DNA of 64,000 nt from Colwellia sp. 1_MG-2023. Lineage in GTDB: Bacteria; Pseudomonadota; Gammaproteobacteria; Enterobacterales; Alteromonadaceae. The notes under the pieces are model-generated. The model did no database searches. It was not told the DNA's origin and worked only from the letters and a program-made list of their open reading frames with translations. The stretch lies in the NCBI RefSeq assembly GCF_030546755.1, contig NZ_JAUOPE010000012.1, positions 62,001 through 126,000 on the forward strand, in the 5' to 3' direction. Each line of letters opens with the position of its first letter. The stretch's first letter is position 1. Shown piece after piece: positions 45,811-55,727 of this stretch. The position numbers were made by a program, and so were the translations under genes.

Positions 45811-46130
45811 TATTCGAGCCAGCGCTTTTATTAGCAGTATCTCTATATTTTAAGATAATTAAGTTTGAATGTATTTAGTTACTTATCTCTTCAATGGTAT
45901 AAATTACTCAAATTATGAAAAAAGTAAGGTTGGAAATAATGGATGAAGATAAGTGTTCTGTCAGGAGAAAATTTTACATGGTAAAATTAAATTTTAGATA
46001 AAAAGAATAAAATATCCTAAAAAAGCTAAATTGCAACTACCAGTTGACAAATTTACAAGCAGGCTTGCTAGTCTGCAACCCTTTGTATTCCTATGATTGC
46101 AACTCAATAATGAAGAAAGGAAAGAGCAAA
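45811..46130. other. Divergent intergenic region, rcsF / HTH regulator
   Basis: About 320 bases. A consensus -35 (TTGACA, 46044-46049) lies upstream of the regulator gene, with a poor -10 (TAGTCT) at 19 bp. The spacer contains small inverted repeats (CAAGC-AG-GCTTG and GCAG/CTGC at 46056-46076) that could be an autoregulatory operator. Otherwise AT-rich, nothing else seen. Confidence 0.45.
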
Positions 46131-47111
46131 ATGATATTAGCCGAAAAAATTATAAAACTAAGAAAACAATTGAGTTGGTCACAAGAAGAACTTGCAGAGA
46201 AGATGAATGTGTCCAGGCAATCAGTGTCAAAATGGGAAAGTACCAATAGTATTCCTGATTTAAATAAAGTGATTAAATTAGCTGAAATTTTTGATGTTTC
46301 AACTGATTATTTATTAAAAGATGATATTGAAATTCCTGATCCGCAAAATGAAGCAATAGAACCCGGAATGGTTCAAGTTAACTTAGAACAAGCTTTGCAT
46401 TATGTAGAAACTAAGCGTGTGGTCTCAGCCATAATAACGAAAGGGGTCGTGTTATGTCTTAGCTCCGTTATTCCTTTGTTTTTCTTTTTGGCTATGGCGG
46501 AAACCGGTCGGTTAAATATGACAGGCGATATTGCTGCCGCAGCCGGTATTGTCAGTATATTAGTGATGGTGTCGTTTGCGGTGAGTTATTTTATAAAAAC
46601 CAATCAATATCAAGATGAACTCGATGCGATTGAAAATGAACCGTTTGAATTATCTTATGGTGTTCATAGTGTTTTTCAAGAAAAACTAAAAGCTTTCCAA
46701 AGCACTTATCACAAAAGATTATCCCTTGGAATTTTTATGTTTATCATTAGTTTTGTCCCTTTATTAGTGGCTAGTATGTTTGCTCAAGGGGAAGGGTTAA
46801 CCTTAATGATGTTGATAGTATTATTTATTATCATCGCCATAGGTATTTGTATTGTCTCGCCCGTATCAGCTAAATTTGATGCTTACAATAATATTTTAAA
46901 AGATACTACCAAAGAGAACGAAAAATCAAAAAGAACAAAACGAGCAGAAAAGCTTGCAGCCTTTTATTGGCCATTATTAGTCGCCATATTTCTTGGTTGG
47001 AGTTTGTGGACAATGGATTGGGGCGTTACTTGGATTATTTGGCCGGTTGGCGCTGTGTTATTTGCCGCACTCATTGGATTAATGGAATTGTTTGAGAAAA
47101 ACGAATCTTAA
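46131..47111 (+). CDS. HTH (XRE-type) transcriptional regulator with membrane domain
   Basis: A protein of about 326 residues. The N-terminus is a Cro/C1-type HTH (LAEKIIKLRKQLSWSQEELAEKMNVSRQSVSKWES). After a linker come about six membrane helices (VLCLSSVIPLFFFLAMA, AAGIVSILVMVSFAVSYFI, then two pairs in the C-terminal half). It is probably a membrane-bound one-component regulator. The ATG at 46131 is preferred: AAGGAA lies upstream, and the longer frame would begin inside the putative promoter. Similar HTH-plus-membrane proteins are common in Firmicutes; the signal is unknown. Confidence 0.87.
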   Translation: MILAEKIIKLRKQLSWSQEELAEKMNVSRQSVSKWESTNSIPDLNKVIKLAEIFDVSTDYLLKDDIEIPDPQNEAIEPGMVQVNLEQALHYVETKRVVSAIITKGVVLCLSSVIPLFFFLAMAETGRLNMTGDIAAAAGIVSILVMVSFAVSYFIKTNQYQDELDAIENEPFELSYGVHSVFQEKLKAFQSTYHKRLSLGIFMFIISFVPLLVASMFAQGEGLTLMMLIVLFIIIAIGICIVSPVSAKFDAYNNILKDTTKENEKSKRTKRAEKLAAFYWPLLVAIFLGWSLWTMDWGVTWIIWPVGAVLFAALIGLMELFEKNES

Positions 47112-47256
47112 AATAGCTGAATCAAGCACTAATTAATGGAATAAGTTTGAATAGAGCCTGCACGATTTCATATGGGATAAATATCTCGAAATGGTAAAGG
47201 CTTGCTTGCTCATTGAAAATAAAACTGAATACAAAATGTATAAAGCTAAACAAAGA

Positions 47257-48147
47257 TTACTGGTTTTGTTTGTGATCTTTATTTAAATTAACCTTGTTTA
47301 CTTGATCAGTGTTTACTTGATTAATGCTTTTGGGGTCATTGTTTAATAATAGATTTTGTATGTGAATAATTGACTCGTATTGTTCATTGATTTTTTCGAG
47401 CGTTTTATTGTTAGTAATTTCTGTCAACCCTTGATTAAACAATTGGATAATTTTACTACCATTTGGATGAGTTTTAGAGACGATAAAGAAAAGCGGTTCA
47501 CTCGCTAATTCTAAAGTAGACCACTTCAAATCTTCCCCGATAAAACTATCAGAAAGCTCATTAAATTGGTTATATACGACAATATCTGCCCAACCGACTT
47601 TGATTTTTTTTAAACAATCATTAGTTGATTGTGCGGATGTGGTATTTTCAACTGAAATTACTTTCAAAAGCTCTGTCGGAGGCACATAACCTAGGGGGAT
47701 ACAAAACGTAAAATGTTTTAGATTTTCGATTTTTTGATCGGCGATTGATTTTCTTAGTAAAATTTTAACAGGAACAAAATTAATAGGCTGAGAAAAATAG
47801 AATTCTTCCTTTCTTTCTAATGTTTTCGCATAAGGATAAGCACCATCATGTATATTTTGTTTGGTTAATTCCGATACTCTGATCCAAGGGAATACATGTA
47901 TGTCGTGCTTAATTTTCAAATGTTCAAAGACAGCTTGAACAATCGCTGATGACCAACCATTTTTAGGTAGTTTTGCATCAACATAAGGGTAGAATTGTGA
48001 TCCCGTTGCAATTGAAATTTTTGATAAATCAGCATCGTTTTCTTGTTCTGAAGCATTTGAATTGAAACTATTAAAAGATAAGGAAAGCAAGATAAAAAAT
48101 AGCGAAATAAATGATAATGTGAACTGCTTGAGGCTAATTTTATTCAT
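47257..48147 (-). CDS. Orphan periplasmic substrate-binding protein (SBP_bac_3 family)
   Basis: A 296-residue protein with a signal peptide (about 1-32, FISLFFILLSLSFNSFNSNA). The mature domain resembles amino-acid-type binding proteins (ISIATGSQFYPYVDAKLPKNGWSSAIVQAVFEHLKI, WADIVVYNQF). It ends in an Asn/Gln/Lys-rich tail of about 30 residues beyond the usual fold. No ABC permease is near; homologues of this kind in marine Gammaproteobacteria often stand alone. Ligand unknown. Strong AAGGAA ribosome site. Confidence 0.82.
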   Translation of the reverse strand: MNKISLKQFTLSFISLFFILLSLSFNSFNSNASEQENDADLSKISIATGSQFYPYVDAKLPKNGWSSAIVQAVFEHLKIKHDIHVFPWIRVSELTKQNIHDGAYPYAKTLERKEEFYFSQPINFVPVKILLRKSIADQKIENLKHFTFCIPLGYVPPTELLKVISVENTTSAQSTNDCLKKIKVGWADIVVYNQFNELSDSFIGEDLKWSTLELASEPLFFIVSKTHPNGSKIIQLFNQGLTEITNNKTLEKINEQYESIIHIQNLLLNNDPKSINQVNTDQVNKVNLNKDHKQNQ

Positions 48148-48378
48148 CTATTTCCTTATTGATACATCGAGTCATTTAAATATGGTTAATATTCCTTATT
48201 AGAATTTAGTATACGTAAGAAAATTTAGACTATCAAAGTCTTAGTGATAACTTTTAAAGCATGACAGCACAAAGCTGCGCGATTAGGTTTATTATGTCCA
48301 TTTTAACAGGCAAATTAACAGCCCAAATTACAATTTAATCGCGCTCGTGTACTCAGTGAAAGCTATATTCAGCTAAAT

Positions 48379-49431
48379 TTAAAGCCTGTTTTTTTTAATC
48401 GCATCAGCTAACAACGATAACATTTCTTTACTCGTTGATAAGTCAATGCAAGCATCAGTAATACTTTGTCCGTAAACTAATGAATCTTTATTGATAACCT
48501 TTTGATTACCTTCAACTAAAAAACTTTCAACCATAACCCCTGAAATTCCTTTATTGCCAGCGATTATCTGTTCAGCGATCGATTGAGCCACATCAATTTG
48601 TTTATTATGATCTTTATTGCTATTACCATGACTGCAATCAACCATAACACCTGCTTTGATGTTGTTATTATTTAACTTTTCTAAAGTACTATTTACATCG
48701 TCTGGGTGATAATTTGGGGTTTTTCCGCCGCGTAAAATCACATGAGCATGAGGATTTCCATGGGTTTGATATATACACATTTGGCCACTTTTATCTGGTG
48801 AATATAATACATGAGGCACACTTGAAGCTTTAATGGCATCTATGGCAATTTGAATATTACCATCAGTACCATTTTTAAAACCAACAGGGCAAGACAGAGC
48901 AGATGCTAATTCTCTATGTACTTGGCTTTCTGTAGTTCTTGCGCCAATAGCTCCCCAACAAATGAGATCAGAAATATATTGACCGGTAACCATGTCTAAA
49001 AACTCAGTTCCAGCTGGTAAGCCTAACTCGTTAATTTCCATCAATAAGTTACGTGCTAAATTTAAACCTTTCGCGACATGAAAAGATTTATCTAAATCTG
49101 GATCGCTAATTAATCCTTTCCATCCCACTGTTGTTCTAGGTTTTTCAAAGTACACTCGCATCACAATAAGTAATTCATGCTTGTGCTGCTCATGTAGGAC
49201 TTTTAATTGTTTAGCATAATCGATAGCTGCATCAGTATCATGGATAGAACAAGGACCGATAATGACTAATAGGCGATCATCTTCACCATTAATAATTGCT
49301 TCAATTTCTTTACGGCTTTGAATGATAAAATTAGCAGTGTCATCAGATAAAGGTATTTGTTCGGCTAGTTGGGCAGGAGATACTAAATTATCGATTAGCG
49401 TCGTTCTAAATTCATCGGTTTTAATAGTCAT
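48379..49431 (-). CDS. aroG: 3-deoxy-7-phosphoheptulonate (DAHP) synthase, class I
   Basis: Condenses PEP and erythrose 4-phosphate, the entry to aromatic amino-acid synthesis. At 350 residues it is equal in length to E. coli AroG. Conserved: LLVIIGPCSIHD, MRVYFEKPRTTVGWKGLI, GAIGARTTESQVHRELAS, FKNGTDGN and MVDCSHGNSNKDH. Which aromatic amino acid inhibits it cannot be told by eye, so the symbol is provisional. No TyrR box was recognised upstream. It lies downstream of ppsR/ppsA, which supply PEP. Confidence 0.93.
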   Translation of the reverse strand: MTIKTDEFRTTLIDNLVSPAQLAEQIPLSDDTANFIIQSRKEIEAIINGEDDRLLVIIGPCSIHDTDAAIDYAKQLKVLHEQHKHELLIVMRVYFEKPRTTVGWKGLISDPDLDKSFHVAKGLNLARNLLMEINELGLPAGTEFLDMVTGQYISDLICWGAIGARTTESQVHRELASALSCPVGFKNGTDGNIQIAIDAIKASSVPHVLYSPDKSGQMCIYQTHGNPHAHVILRGGKTPNYHPDDVNSTLEKLNNNNIKAGVMVDCSHGNSNKDHNKQIDVAQSIAEQIIAGNKGISGVMVESFLVEGNQKVINKDSLVYGQSITDACIDLSTSKEMLSLLADAIKKNRL

Positions 49432-49589
49432 GTCATATTACTTTGGTAATTACTGCTTCTTGAGGCGAACTTCAGATTGTCGCCTTACAAGACAAATCAC
49501 AGTAAGAATAAATCATCGCGCTAACATACAGAAGTTAACAGGCGTTGTGAACCGCTTTAAAAGGATTAATCATTAATAATTGTTCTAAA

Positions 49590-50399
49590 TTAGTATTTAT
49601 ATCTTTGCAGTCCAGTTTGACTAAGTATTTTAGCGGTAATTTCTTCTACTGAAAGCTTAGTGGTATTTAAAAAAGGAATTTTCTCTTTCTTATATAGCTT
49701 TTCAACTTCTCTTAATTCCATACGACATTGTCTTGCGGATGAATATTTACTGTTAGACATACGTCCTTCTCTAATATCCATTAATCGCTGGGCATCAATG
49801 GTTAAACCAAAAAGCTTCTTTTTATGAGGGACTAAAAAACTCGGTAATTTTAGCTCTTCCATATCGTCATCGGTAAAGGGGTAGTTCGCAGCTTTAATCC
49901 CATATTGTAGTGCTAAATACAGCGATGAAGGTGTTTTACCCGAACGAGAAACGCCTACTAAAATAACATCGGCATGTTCATAGTTAGAAATGTTAGAACC
50001 ATCATCGTTTGCTAAAGAGTAATTCACTGCATCAATGCGATAATCGTAACTATTTTCATGAATACTATGGGTTCTATGAGCTTTAGGTTTTGCTGAAATA
50101 CCGAGTTGTTTTTCTAAAGGTGAGACAAAATGCTCAAGAAAGTTGTAAATGATGCCATCGCAACTGTCGATAATTTCCCGGATTTCATGATTGACGAAGG
50201 TATGAAAAACTAACGGAGGTTCATTCGTTTTTTTAGCCGTTTTATTAATAAGTGCTTTAACTTCAAGTGCTTTCTCTTTGGTTTCAACAAAAGAGATTGT
50301 TTCATGCTCAAAGTCTACAGGAAATAATGATAACAGGGCATGACCAAATACTTCTGATGTAATTGCTGTGCCATCAGATATATAAAAAGCAGTACGCAT
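49590..50399 (-). CDS. ppsR: PEP synthase regulatory protein (bifunctional kinase/pyrophosphorylase)
   Basis: A 269-residue DUF299 protein that inactivates PEP synthase by ADP-dependent phosphorylation of a Thr and reactivates it by phosphorolysis. The start TAFYISDGTAITSEVFGHALLS and the P-loop VGVSRSGKTPSSLYLA (about residues 148-163) are diagnostic. It is divergent from its target ppsA, with about 180 bp between, the normal arrangement. Confidence 0.95.
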   Translation of the reverse strand: MRTAFYISDGTAITSEVFGHALLSLFPVDFEHETISFVETKEKALEVKALINKTAKKTNEPPLVFHTFVNHEIREIIDSCDGIIYNFLEHFVSPLEKQLGISAKPKAHRTHSIHENSYDYRIDAVNYSLANDDGSNISNYEHADVILVGVSRSGKTPSSLYLALQYGIKAANYPFTDDDMEELKLPSFLVPHKKKLFGLTIDAQRLMDIREGRMSNSKYSSARQCRMELREVEKLYKKEKIPFLNTTKLSVEEITAKILSQTGLQRYKY

Positions 50400-50577
50400 T
50401 TAAAATCCTTATATAATTTTAATGATAACAATATTTCGTAATGTGATATGAAAGTTTTCTTTATATCTTTTAGTTTTAATAATAACCAGTGTAAAATGAT
50501 CTCAGCTACAATAAAACTAATATGCAAATAATTATATAAATAAACCTTTTAATTTTATCCAGATCGGAGAATTTGTC

Positions 50578-52956
50578 GTGCAGGAATATGTACTTTGGTA
50601 TGAAGAGTTAGGTATGGGTGATGTAGAACGCGTAGGCGGAAAAAATGCATCACTAGGTGAAATGATTTCAAACCTTTCAAATGTTGGGGTGCAAGTGCCT
50701 GGTGGTTTTGCAACAACAGCATTTGCATTTAACGAATTCTTAGAGCAAAGCGGCTTAAACGACAAGATTTATCAATTACTTGATACATTAGATGTGAGTG
50801 ATATTCATGCGTTAGCTGACTGTGGTAATACTATTCGTCAATGGATAATCGATACGCCATTTTTACCTGAAATGCAGCAAGACATAGAAAAAGCCTATGA
50901 TAAGTTAGCCGGTGAATTTTCAGCTGATGCTTCTTTTGCGGTTAGATCTTCAGCTACTGCGGAAGATATGCCGGACGCCTCATTCGCAGGTCAACAAGAA
51001 ACCTTTTTAAATGTACGTGGTTTAGAGGCAGTGATGATCGCGATAAAACACGTCTTTGCCTCTTTATTTAATGATCGAGCAATTTCTTATCGTGTTCATC
51101 AAGGCTATGATCATAGAGGTGTTGCACTTTCAGCCGGTATTCAACGCATGGTGCGCAGTGATATTTCATCTTCTGGGGTAATGTTCTCAATTGATACTGA
51201 ATCAGGCTTTGAAGACGTTGTTTTTGTAACATCTAGCTATGGTTTAGGTGAAATGGTCGTTCAAGGTGCAGTGAATCCTGATGAGTTCTATGTTCATAAG
51301 CAAACATTAGCCAAAAATAAGCCTGCGGTTGTTCGCCGAAATATCGGCTCTAAAGCGATAAAAATGGTTTATACCGATACACAAGAACACGGTAAGCAAG
51401 TGGAAGTCATCGATGTTGAAGAGCATGTATCCAATCAATTTTCATTAACGGATGATGAGGTTCAAGAACTTGCTAAACAAGCCGTTATTATTGAAAAGCA
51501 TTATCAACGTCCTATGGATATTGAATGGGCCAAAGACGGTTTAGATGGCAAGCTTTATATTGTACAAGCGCGCCCTGAAACGGTTAGAAGTCGTGAAACA
51601 GCTAATGTAATGGAACAATTTCAATTACAAACCACTGCCGATATTATTTGTGAAGGCCGCTCGATAGGTCAAAAAATAGGTAGCGGTGAAGCGAAAGTTT
51701 TAGCCTCACTTGATGAAATGGATAAAATACAGCCTGGCGATGTATTAGTGACCGATATGACGGATCCTGATTGGGAACCAATCATGAAAAAAGCGTCGGC
51801 TATCGTTACTAATCGCGGCGGGAGAACCTGTCATGCGGCTATTATCGCTCGTGAAATGGGAATACCAGCTGTAGTAGGTTGTGGTGATGCAACCAGTAAA
51901 ATTGCTACCGGTGATGAAGTCACGGTTTCATGTGCTGAAGGTGATACGGGTTTTATTTATCAAGGCAAGCTTGAATTTACCGTCACCACTTCACAAGTTG
52001 ATGATATGCCTGAATTACCACTGAAAATAATGATGAATGTTGGTAATCCTGACAGAGCCTTTGCTTTTGCTCGTTTACCACACGCGGGGATTGGTTTAGC
52101 TCGCTTAGAGTTTATCATTAATAAAATGATTGGTGTTCATCCGAAAGCTTTGATTAATTTTGATGAGCAATCTGCTGATTTAAAAGATGAAATCAATGAT
52201 ATTATCGCTGGTTACTCTAGCCCAACCGAGTTTTATATTGCTAAATTAACTGAAGGCATTTCAACATTAGCTGCAGCTTATGCCCCTGAAAAAGTGATTG
52301 TTCGAATGTCAGATTTTAAATCAAACGAATACGCTAACTTAGTTGGTGGTGAGCACTTTGAACCTGATGAAGAAAATCCAATGATCGGATATCGTGGAGC
52401 TTCTCGTTATATTTCTGAAGACTTTAGGGAATGTTTTGCGCTTGAATGTGAAGCGATCAAACGAGTGAGAAATGAGATGGATCTTACTAATGTTGAAATA
52501 ATGATCCCATTTGTTCGAACCCTTGAAGAAGCTGAGCAAGTAATTGAAATTTTAGCTGAGTATGGTTTAAAGCGCGGCGAGAATGGCCTAAGAGTCATTA
52601 TGATGTGTGAATTACCCTCTAATGCTTTATTAGCTGACCAGTTTCTTGATCATTTTGATGGGTTTTCTATTGGCTCAAATGACTTAACTCAATTAACTTT
52701 AGGTCTTGATAGAGATTCAGGCTTAATTGCTCATTTATTTGATGAGCGTAATCCTGCCATTAAAGCGTTATTTTCAATGGCTATTAAGGCGTGTAAAGCG
52801 CGTGGTAAATATGTTGGTATATGTGGACAAGGGCCTTCAGATCATGCTGATTTTGCTGCATGGTTAGTTAATGAAGGGATTGATAGTGTGTCATTAAACC
52901 CTGATACTGTGCTTCCTACTTGGCTATATTTAGCCGAGCAACACGCTAAAAGCTAG
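50578..52956 (+). CDS. ppsA: Phosphoenolpyruvate synthase
   Basis: Makes PEP from pyruvate and ATP for gluconeogenesis. 792 residues, as in E. coli. Seen: the N-terminal ATP-grasp part ([38 protein letters not shown]), the phospho-His domain [21 protein letters not shown] with His419, and the C-terminal PEP/pyruvate domain ([27 protein letters not shown]). The GTG start has a GGAG ribosome site. Expected to be controlled by PpsR, encoded divergently. Confidence 0.97.
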   Translation: MQEYVLWYEELGMGDVERVGGKNASLGEMISNLSNVGVQVPGGFATTAFAFNEFLEQSGLNDKIYQLLDTLDVSDIHALADCGNTIRQWIIDTPFLPEMQQDIEKAYDKLAGEFSADASFAVRSSATAEDMPDASFAGQQETFLNVRGLEAVMIAIKHVFASLFNDRAISYRVHQGYDHRGVALSAGIQRMVRSDISSSGVMFSIDTESGFEDVVFVTSSYGLGEMVVQGAVNPDEFYVHKQTLAKNKPAVVRRNIGSKAIKMVYTDTQEHGKQVEVIDVEEHVSNQFSLTDDEVQELAKQAVIIEKHYQRPMDIEWAKDGLDGKLYIVQARPETVRSRETANVMEQFQLQTTADIICEGRSIGQKIGSGEAKVLASLDEMDKIQPGDVLVTDMTDPDWEPIMKKASAIVTNRGGRTCHAAIIAREMGIPAVVGCGDATSKIATGDEVTVSCAEGDTGFIYQGKLEFTVTTSQVDDMPELPLKIMMNVGNPDRAFAFARLPHAGIGLARLEFIINKMIGVHPKALINFDEQSADLKDEINDIIAGYSSPTEFYIAKLTEGISTLAAAYAPEKVIVRMSDFKSNEYANLVGGEHFEPDEENPMIGYRGASRYISEDFRECFALECEAIKRVRNEMDLTNVEIMIPFVRTLEEAEQVIEILAEYGLKRGENGLRVIMMCELPSNALLADQFLDHFDGFSIGSNDLTQLTLGLDRDSGLIAHLFDERNPAIKALFSMAIKACKARGKYVGICGQGPSDHADFAAWLVNEGIDSVSLNPDTVLPTWLYLAEQHAKS

Positions 52957-52986
52957 CAATCAAAGCATTTAAAAGTTAGTAGAAAA

Positions 52987-53024
52987 AACAGCATTATTAA
53001 AGAAAATTAATAATGCTGTTTTTT
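52987..53024 (+). terminator. Rho-independent terminator after ppsA
   Basis: A perfect 14-bp stem AACAGCATTATTAA/TTAATAATGCTGTT with a 6-nt loop, followed by TTTT. Confidence 0.9.
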
Positions 53025-53211
53025 ATGGCTGGATAAAAGCCCACTTTTTTGAGGTAATAATTTGTTAAAGTGATGGTCTTTTGAAAAGTTCCTTTTTCTG
53101 CTATTTGTGTTTGCACTGTTATTGTTTGTTCTGTGATTGTTTGAACAGATATAAAGTGCAACTAGCTAAAGTCACCATAAAGTTACTGTAAAATAACAGC
53201 ACTATCTAATC

Positions 53212-53511
53212 TTAAGCACATCGATGTAAACTATGAAACGGCCTATATTGAGTTAGCTTTTTATATTTTTGCCATAATAATTCAATTTTTGTCGTCCCCT
53301 CATTGCCTGATTTACAAAAAAAGACAAACTGCTCTTCCTCCTGATTTTCAGGTAGCGCTTCACCTTGCTCTAACATTAATAATCGTTTTCCTATAACACT
53401 TAACAATTCAGCATCTGCAATTGTAAAGTCTCCAGATTTACTAAAACCACGAGGAAAATGCACATCATCATAAAACCTATCTGTTTGAATAAAACCGTGT
53501 GTTATTGTCAT
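53212..53511 (-). CDS. maoP: MaoP (DUF413/YifE) macrodomain organisation protein
   Basis: A 99-residue cytoplasmic protein. FIQTDRFYDDVHFPRGFSKSGDFTIADAELL is the DUF413 signature, followed by an acidic stretch and WQKYKKLTQ near the end. In E. coli MaoP with a DNA site maoS organises the Ori macrodomain. It is divergent from hdfR here as in E. coli. No maoS site was recognised. Confidence 0.9.
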   Translation of the reverse strand: MTITHGFIQTDRFYDDVHFPRGFSKSGDFTIADAELLSVIGKRLLMLEQGEALPENQEEEQFVFFCKSGNEGTTKIELLWQKYKKLTQYRPFHSLHRCA

Positions 53512-53612
53512 GTTTACCTCTGTTGACAGGGGAGATATTTTCGAAGATTATGCGGCTAAGTATTTAGTGTGTAAAACAAATAATAATTATCGTTTCGATA
53601 AGAGATAACGTA

Positions 53613-54500
53613 ATGGATGTTGAGTTAATAAAAACCTTTTTAGAAGTAAAAGATTGCCGACATTTTGGCAAGGCAGCGGAAAATTTATATCTTACTCAAG
53701 CTGCCGTTAGCACGAGAGTTAGACAGCTAGAAAGGTATTTTGGTGTTCCTTTATTTCATCGCGCGAGAAATAACATTCAATTAACCCCGGCTGGCGAACG
53801 ATTAGTACCTCATGCGGAAAATATGCTCAATACCTTGCGGATGGCAAAACAAGACGTTGCGTTAGCGGCTGATCAAGTCGCACAAATTTCTATTGCTGGC
53901 ACCCCAAACACATGGGATGTATATATTCATGATGCCATTTCAAAAATTTATAACTATCAACCTCATATCAGTTTAGTTGCAGAGATTTTATCACGCGAGC
54001 AATTAACCAGGCAGTTATTGGAACGAACTGTAGATGTTGCGATTTTATTTGATCCTCCAAAAGTTGAAGAGTTAAAAATTGAATCTTTGCACATGTTTAA
54101 ATTAATCCCTGTCACTACCTTTGAACATGAGATTGAACATGGCTCAGAAGTCGAGCGTTATATCATGATAGATTGGGGCACAAGTTTTATTAACTGGCAT
54201 GCGAAAGAAGTGATTGGTATTTCTATTCCTGCGATAAGAACAAGCACTGCACGTATCGCCCTTGATTTAATGCTGCAATGTGGTGGTAGTGCCTATCTAC
54301 CAGATATGTTAGCAAGGCCTTTTATCGAACAAGGCACCTTATTCGAAATCCCTAAATTACCGGTGTTTGAACGTGAAGTTTTTAGTGCTTTTCATAAAGA
54401 AAATGAAAATGAACAACGCATTATTGAAATTAAAAATTTATTAAGAAAGGACGATCCTGAAGCGCCAGCCATTATGACGCCTCAAATTGGTATGGATTGA
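53613..54500 (+). CDS. hdfR: LysR-type regulator HdfR
   Basis: A 295-residue LysR-family DNA-binding protein. The N-terminal winged helix (ELIKTFLEVKDCRHFGKAAENLYLTQAAVSTRVRQLE) closely follows E. coli HdfR, and the divergent maoP supports the identity. HdfR represses flhDC in E. coli, which may not hold here since no flagellar regulator is present nearby. The C-terminal effector domain is complete. Confidence 0.9.
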   Translation: MDVELIKTFLEVKDCRHFGKAAENLYLTQAAVSTRVRQLERYFGVPLFHRARNNIQLTPAGERLVPHAENMLNTLRMAKQDVALAADQVAQISIAGTPNTWDVYIHDAISKIYNYQPHISLVAEILSREQLTRQLLERTVDVAILFDPPKVEELKIESLHMFKLIPVTTFEHEIEHGSEVERYIMIDWGTSFINWHAKEVIGISIPAIRTSTARIALDLMLQCGGSAYLPDMLARPFIEQGTLFEIPKLPVFEREVFSAFHKENENEQRIIEIKNLLRKDDPEAPAIMTPQIGMD

Positions 54501-54672
54501 TGGTTTTTTTATCATGAACTGTTTGTAAAAACATCACACATACTCCACGCAAAAGCTATGCCTGATTTAAGTAAAATATTTTTATCGTAAACTAAAAAAT
54601 ATTTTACTTTTCTTACCTTTAAAAAAAATAGATTATCCGATTTTAACAAGATTAACTTTTTTGGTGAATAAC

Positions 54673-54915
54673 ATGGCAATTGAAACTCAATATGAAATGG
54701 ATTCCTCAGACGATCTAAATTTTAACTGTGATGATGATTATCCGGAGTTAGATAATAACATTGCTGACTTTGAATTGAGTACGGGTTCAAATGAAGTAAA
54801 AAACTCTCGTCAAAATCATAAACGTAACTTCTTGGCTAAAAAGAAAATTGAACAGTTGCAAGAAGCTAAACGCCTAAGAAAGTTAGAAGAGGATTACTTT
54901 GATGATTGGGATTAG
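54673..54915 (+). CDS. Small acidic protein, PA3496-like
   Basis: About 80 residues, acidic in the first half and with a basic Lys/Arg-rich helix near the end (KRNFLAKKKIEQLQEAKRLRKLEEDYFDDWD). The end resembles the PA3496 family of putative envelope-integrity proteins, as I recall it. The ATG at 54673 is preceded by GGTGA; the frame can be read from a TTG at 54661. Confidence 0.6.
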   Translation: MAIETQYEMDSSDDLNFNCDDDYPELDNNIADFELSTGSNEVKNSRQNHKRNFLAKKKIEQLQEAKRLRKLEEDYFDDWD

Positions 54916-54931
54916 TAGGGAATTTAATTAA

Positions 54932-54956
54932 TATTCATATTCATATTCATATTCAT
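54932..54956. repeat. (ATTCAT)n microsatellite
   Basis: About four perfect copies of a hexamer in the gap after the PA3496-like gene. Not in a coding region; slippage-prone. Confidence 0.9.
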
Positions 54957-55195
54957 TAACTTATTTTCTATAAACTAATCGTTTTTATTGTAATAACTCA
55001 ATGTCCATTATTGATTGCGTAAAGGGTTAACCTTTGCGCAATTATGCCTTTATTTAAAACCAATCCATTATATTTCAACATTCTTTTTACTCCACCATTT
55101 GCTTTTTTATCTTTGTCACTTAAGCTAGCACTATTGTTAATAGCTTGTTAGTTTAATGAGTTTTCGCTAGTTACAAAGTAAGGAGTCTTATCAAC

Positions 55196-55711
55196 ATGGC
55201 AAACCTCCCTTGGTATAAAAATCCAGAAATGATCGTGGCGTTATCGGCTTTGGTCATTGGTTTGGTTACCGCCTTTACGTCTATCTATTCAGCTTACGTC
55301 GATAGAGAATATGCAAGAGCTTCTGTTTGGCCTCGTTTAGAAATATTTAGAAGTTACAATGTGAATGCGTTTAGTTATGGCGTTCATAATAATGGTACGG
55401 GACCGGCGTTAATTAAGTATGCAAAAGTGTTCGATGGTAAAAATTATTTAAAAACTTGGAAAGAGTTAGAATCCTTTCAAGGCGTAAGACAATCCCACTT
55501 AAGTAACCGCACATTATCGCCGCAAAAAAGTATCACACCCGTGTCATATAAAGGTAAAGATGCCGATAAACTGGCAGAAGCGGATAAATTAATTAATATT
55601 GAACTTTGTTACTGTTCAATATATGACGAGTGCTGGCTTATTGATAGAAACAACCGTCCTGAAGAAGTAGAAGCTTGCGTTATTAACGAAGAGCAGCAGT
55701 TCTTACAATAA
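55196..55711 (+). CDS. Hypothetical membrane-anchored protein
   Basis: An unrecognised 171-residue protein. One membrane helix at about 12-33 (MIVALSALVIGLVTAFTSIYSAYV) is followed by a soluble domain with a beta-rich part (YGVHNNGTGPALIKYAKVFD) and four Cys, including CYCSIYDECW. AAGGAG precedes the ATG. It is followed 16 nt later by the DUF4287/DUF5655 gene and is probably in one operon with it. Confidence 0.68.
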   Translation: MANLPWYKNPEMIVALSALVIGLVTAFTSIYSAYVDREYARASVWPRLEIFRSYNVNAFSYGVHNNGTGPALIKYAKVFDGKNYLKTWKELESFQGVRQSHLSNRTLSPQKSITPVSYKGKDADKLAEADKLINIELCYCSIYDECWLIDRNNRPEEVEACVINEEQQFLQ

Positions 55712-55727
55712 AAATTGAGGTGACATA

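Noticed and set aside
52957-53211. A small RNA gene after ppsA
   Set aside because: Apart from the terminator the stretch is AT-rich with no promoter or conserved structure I could support.
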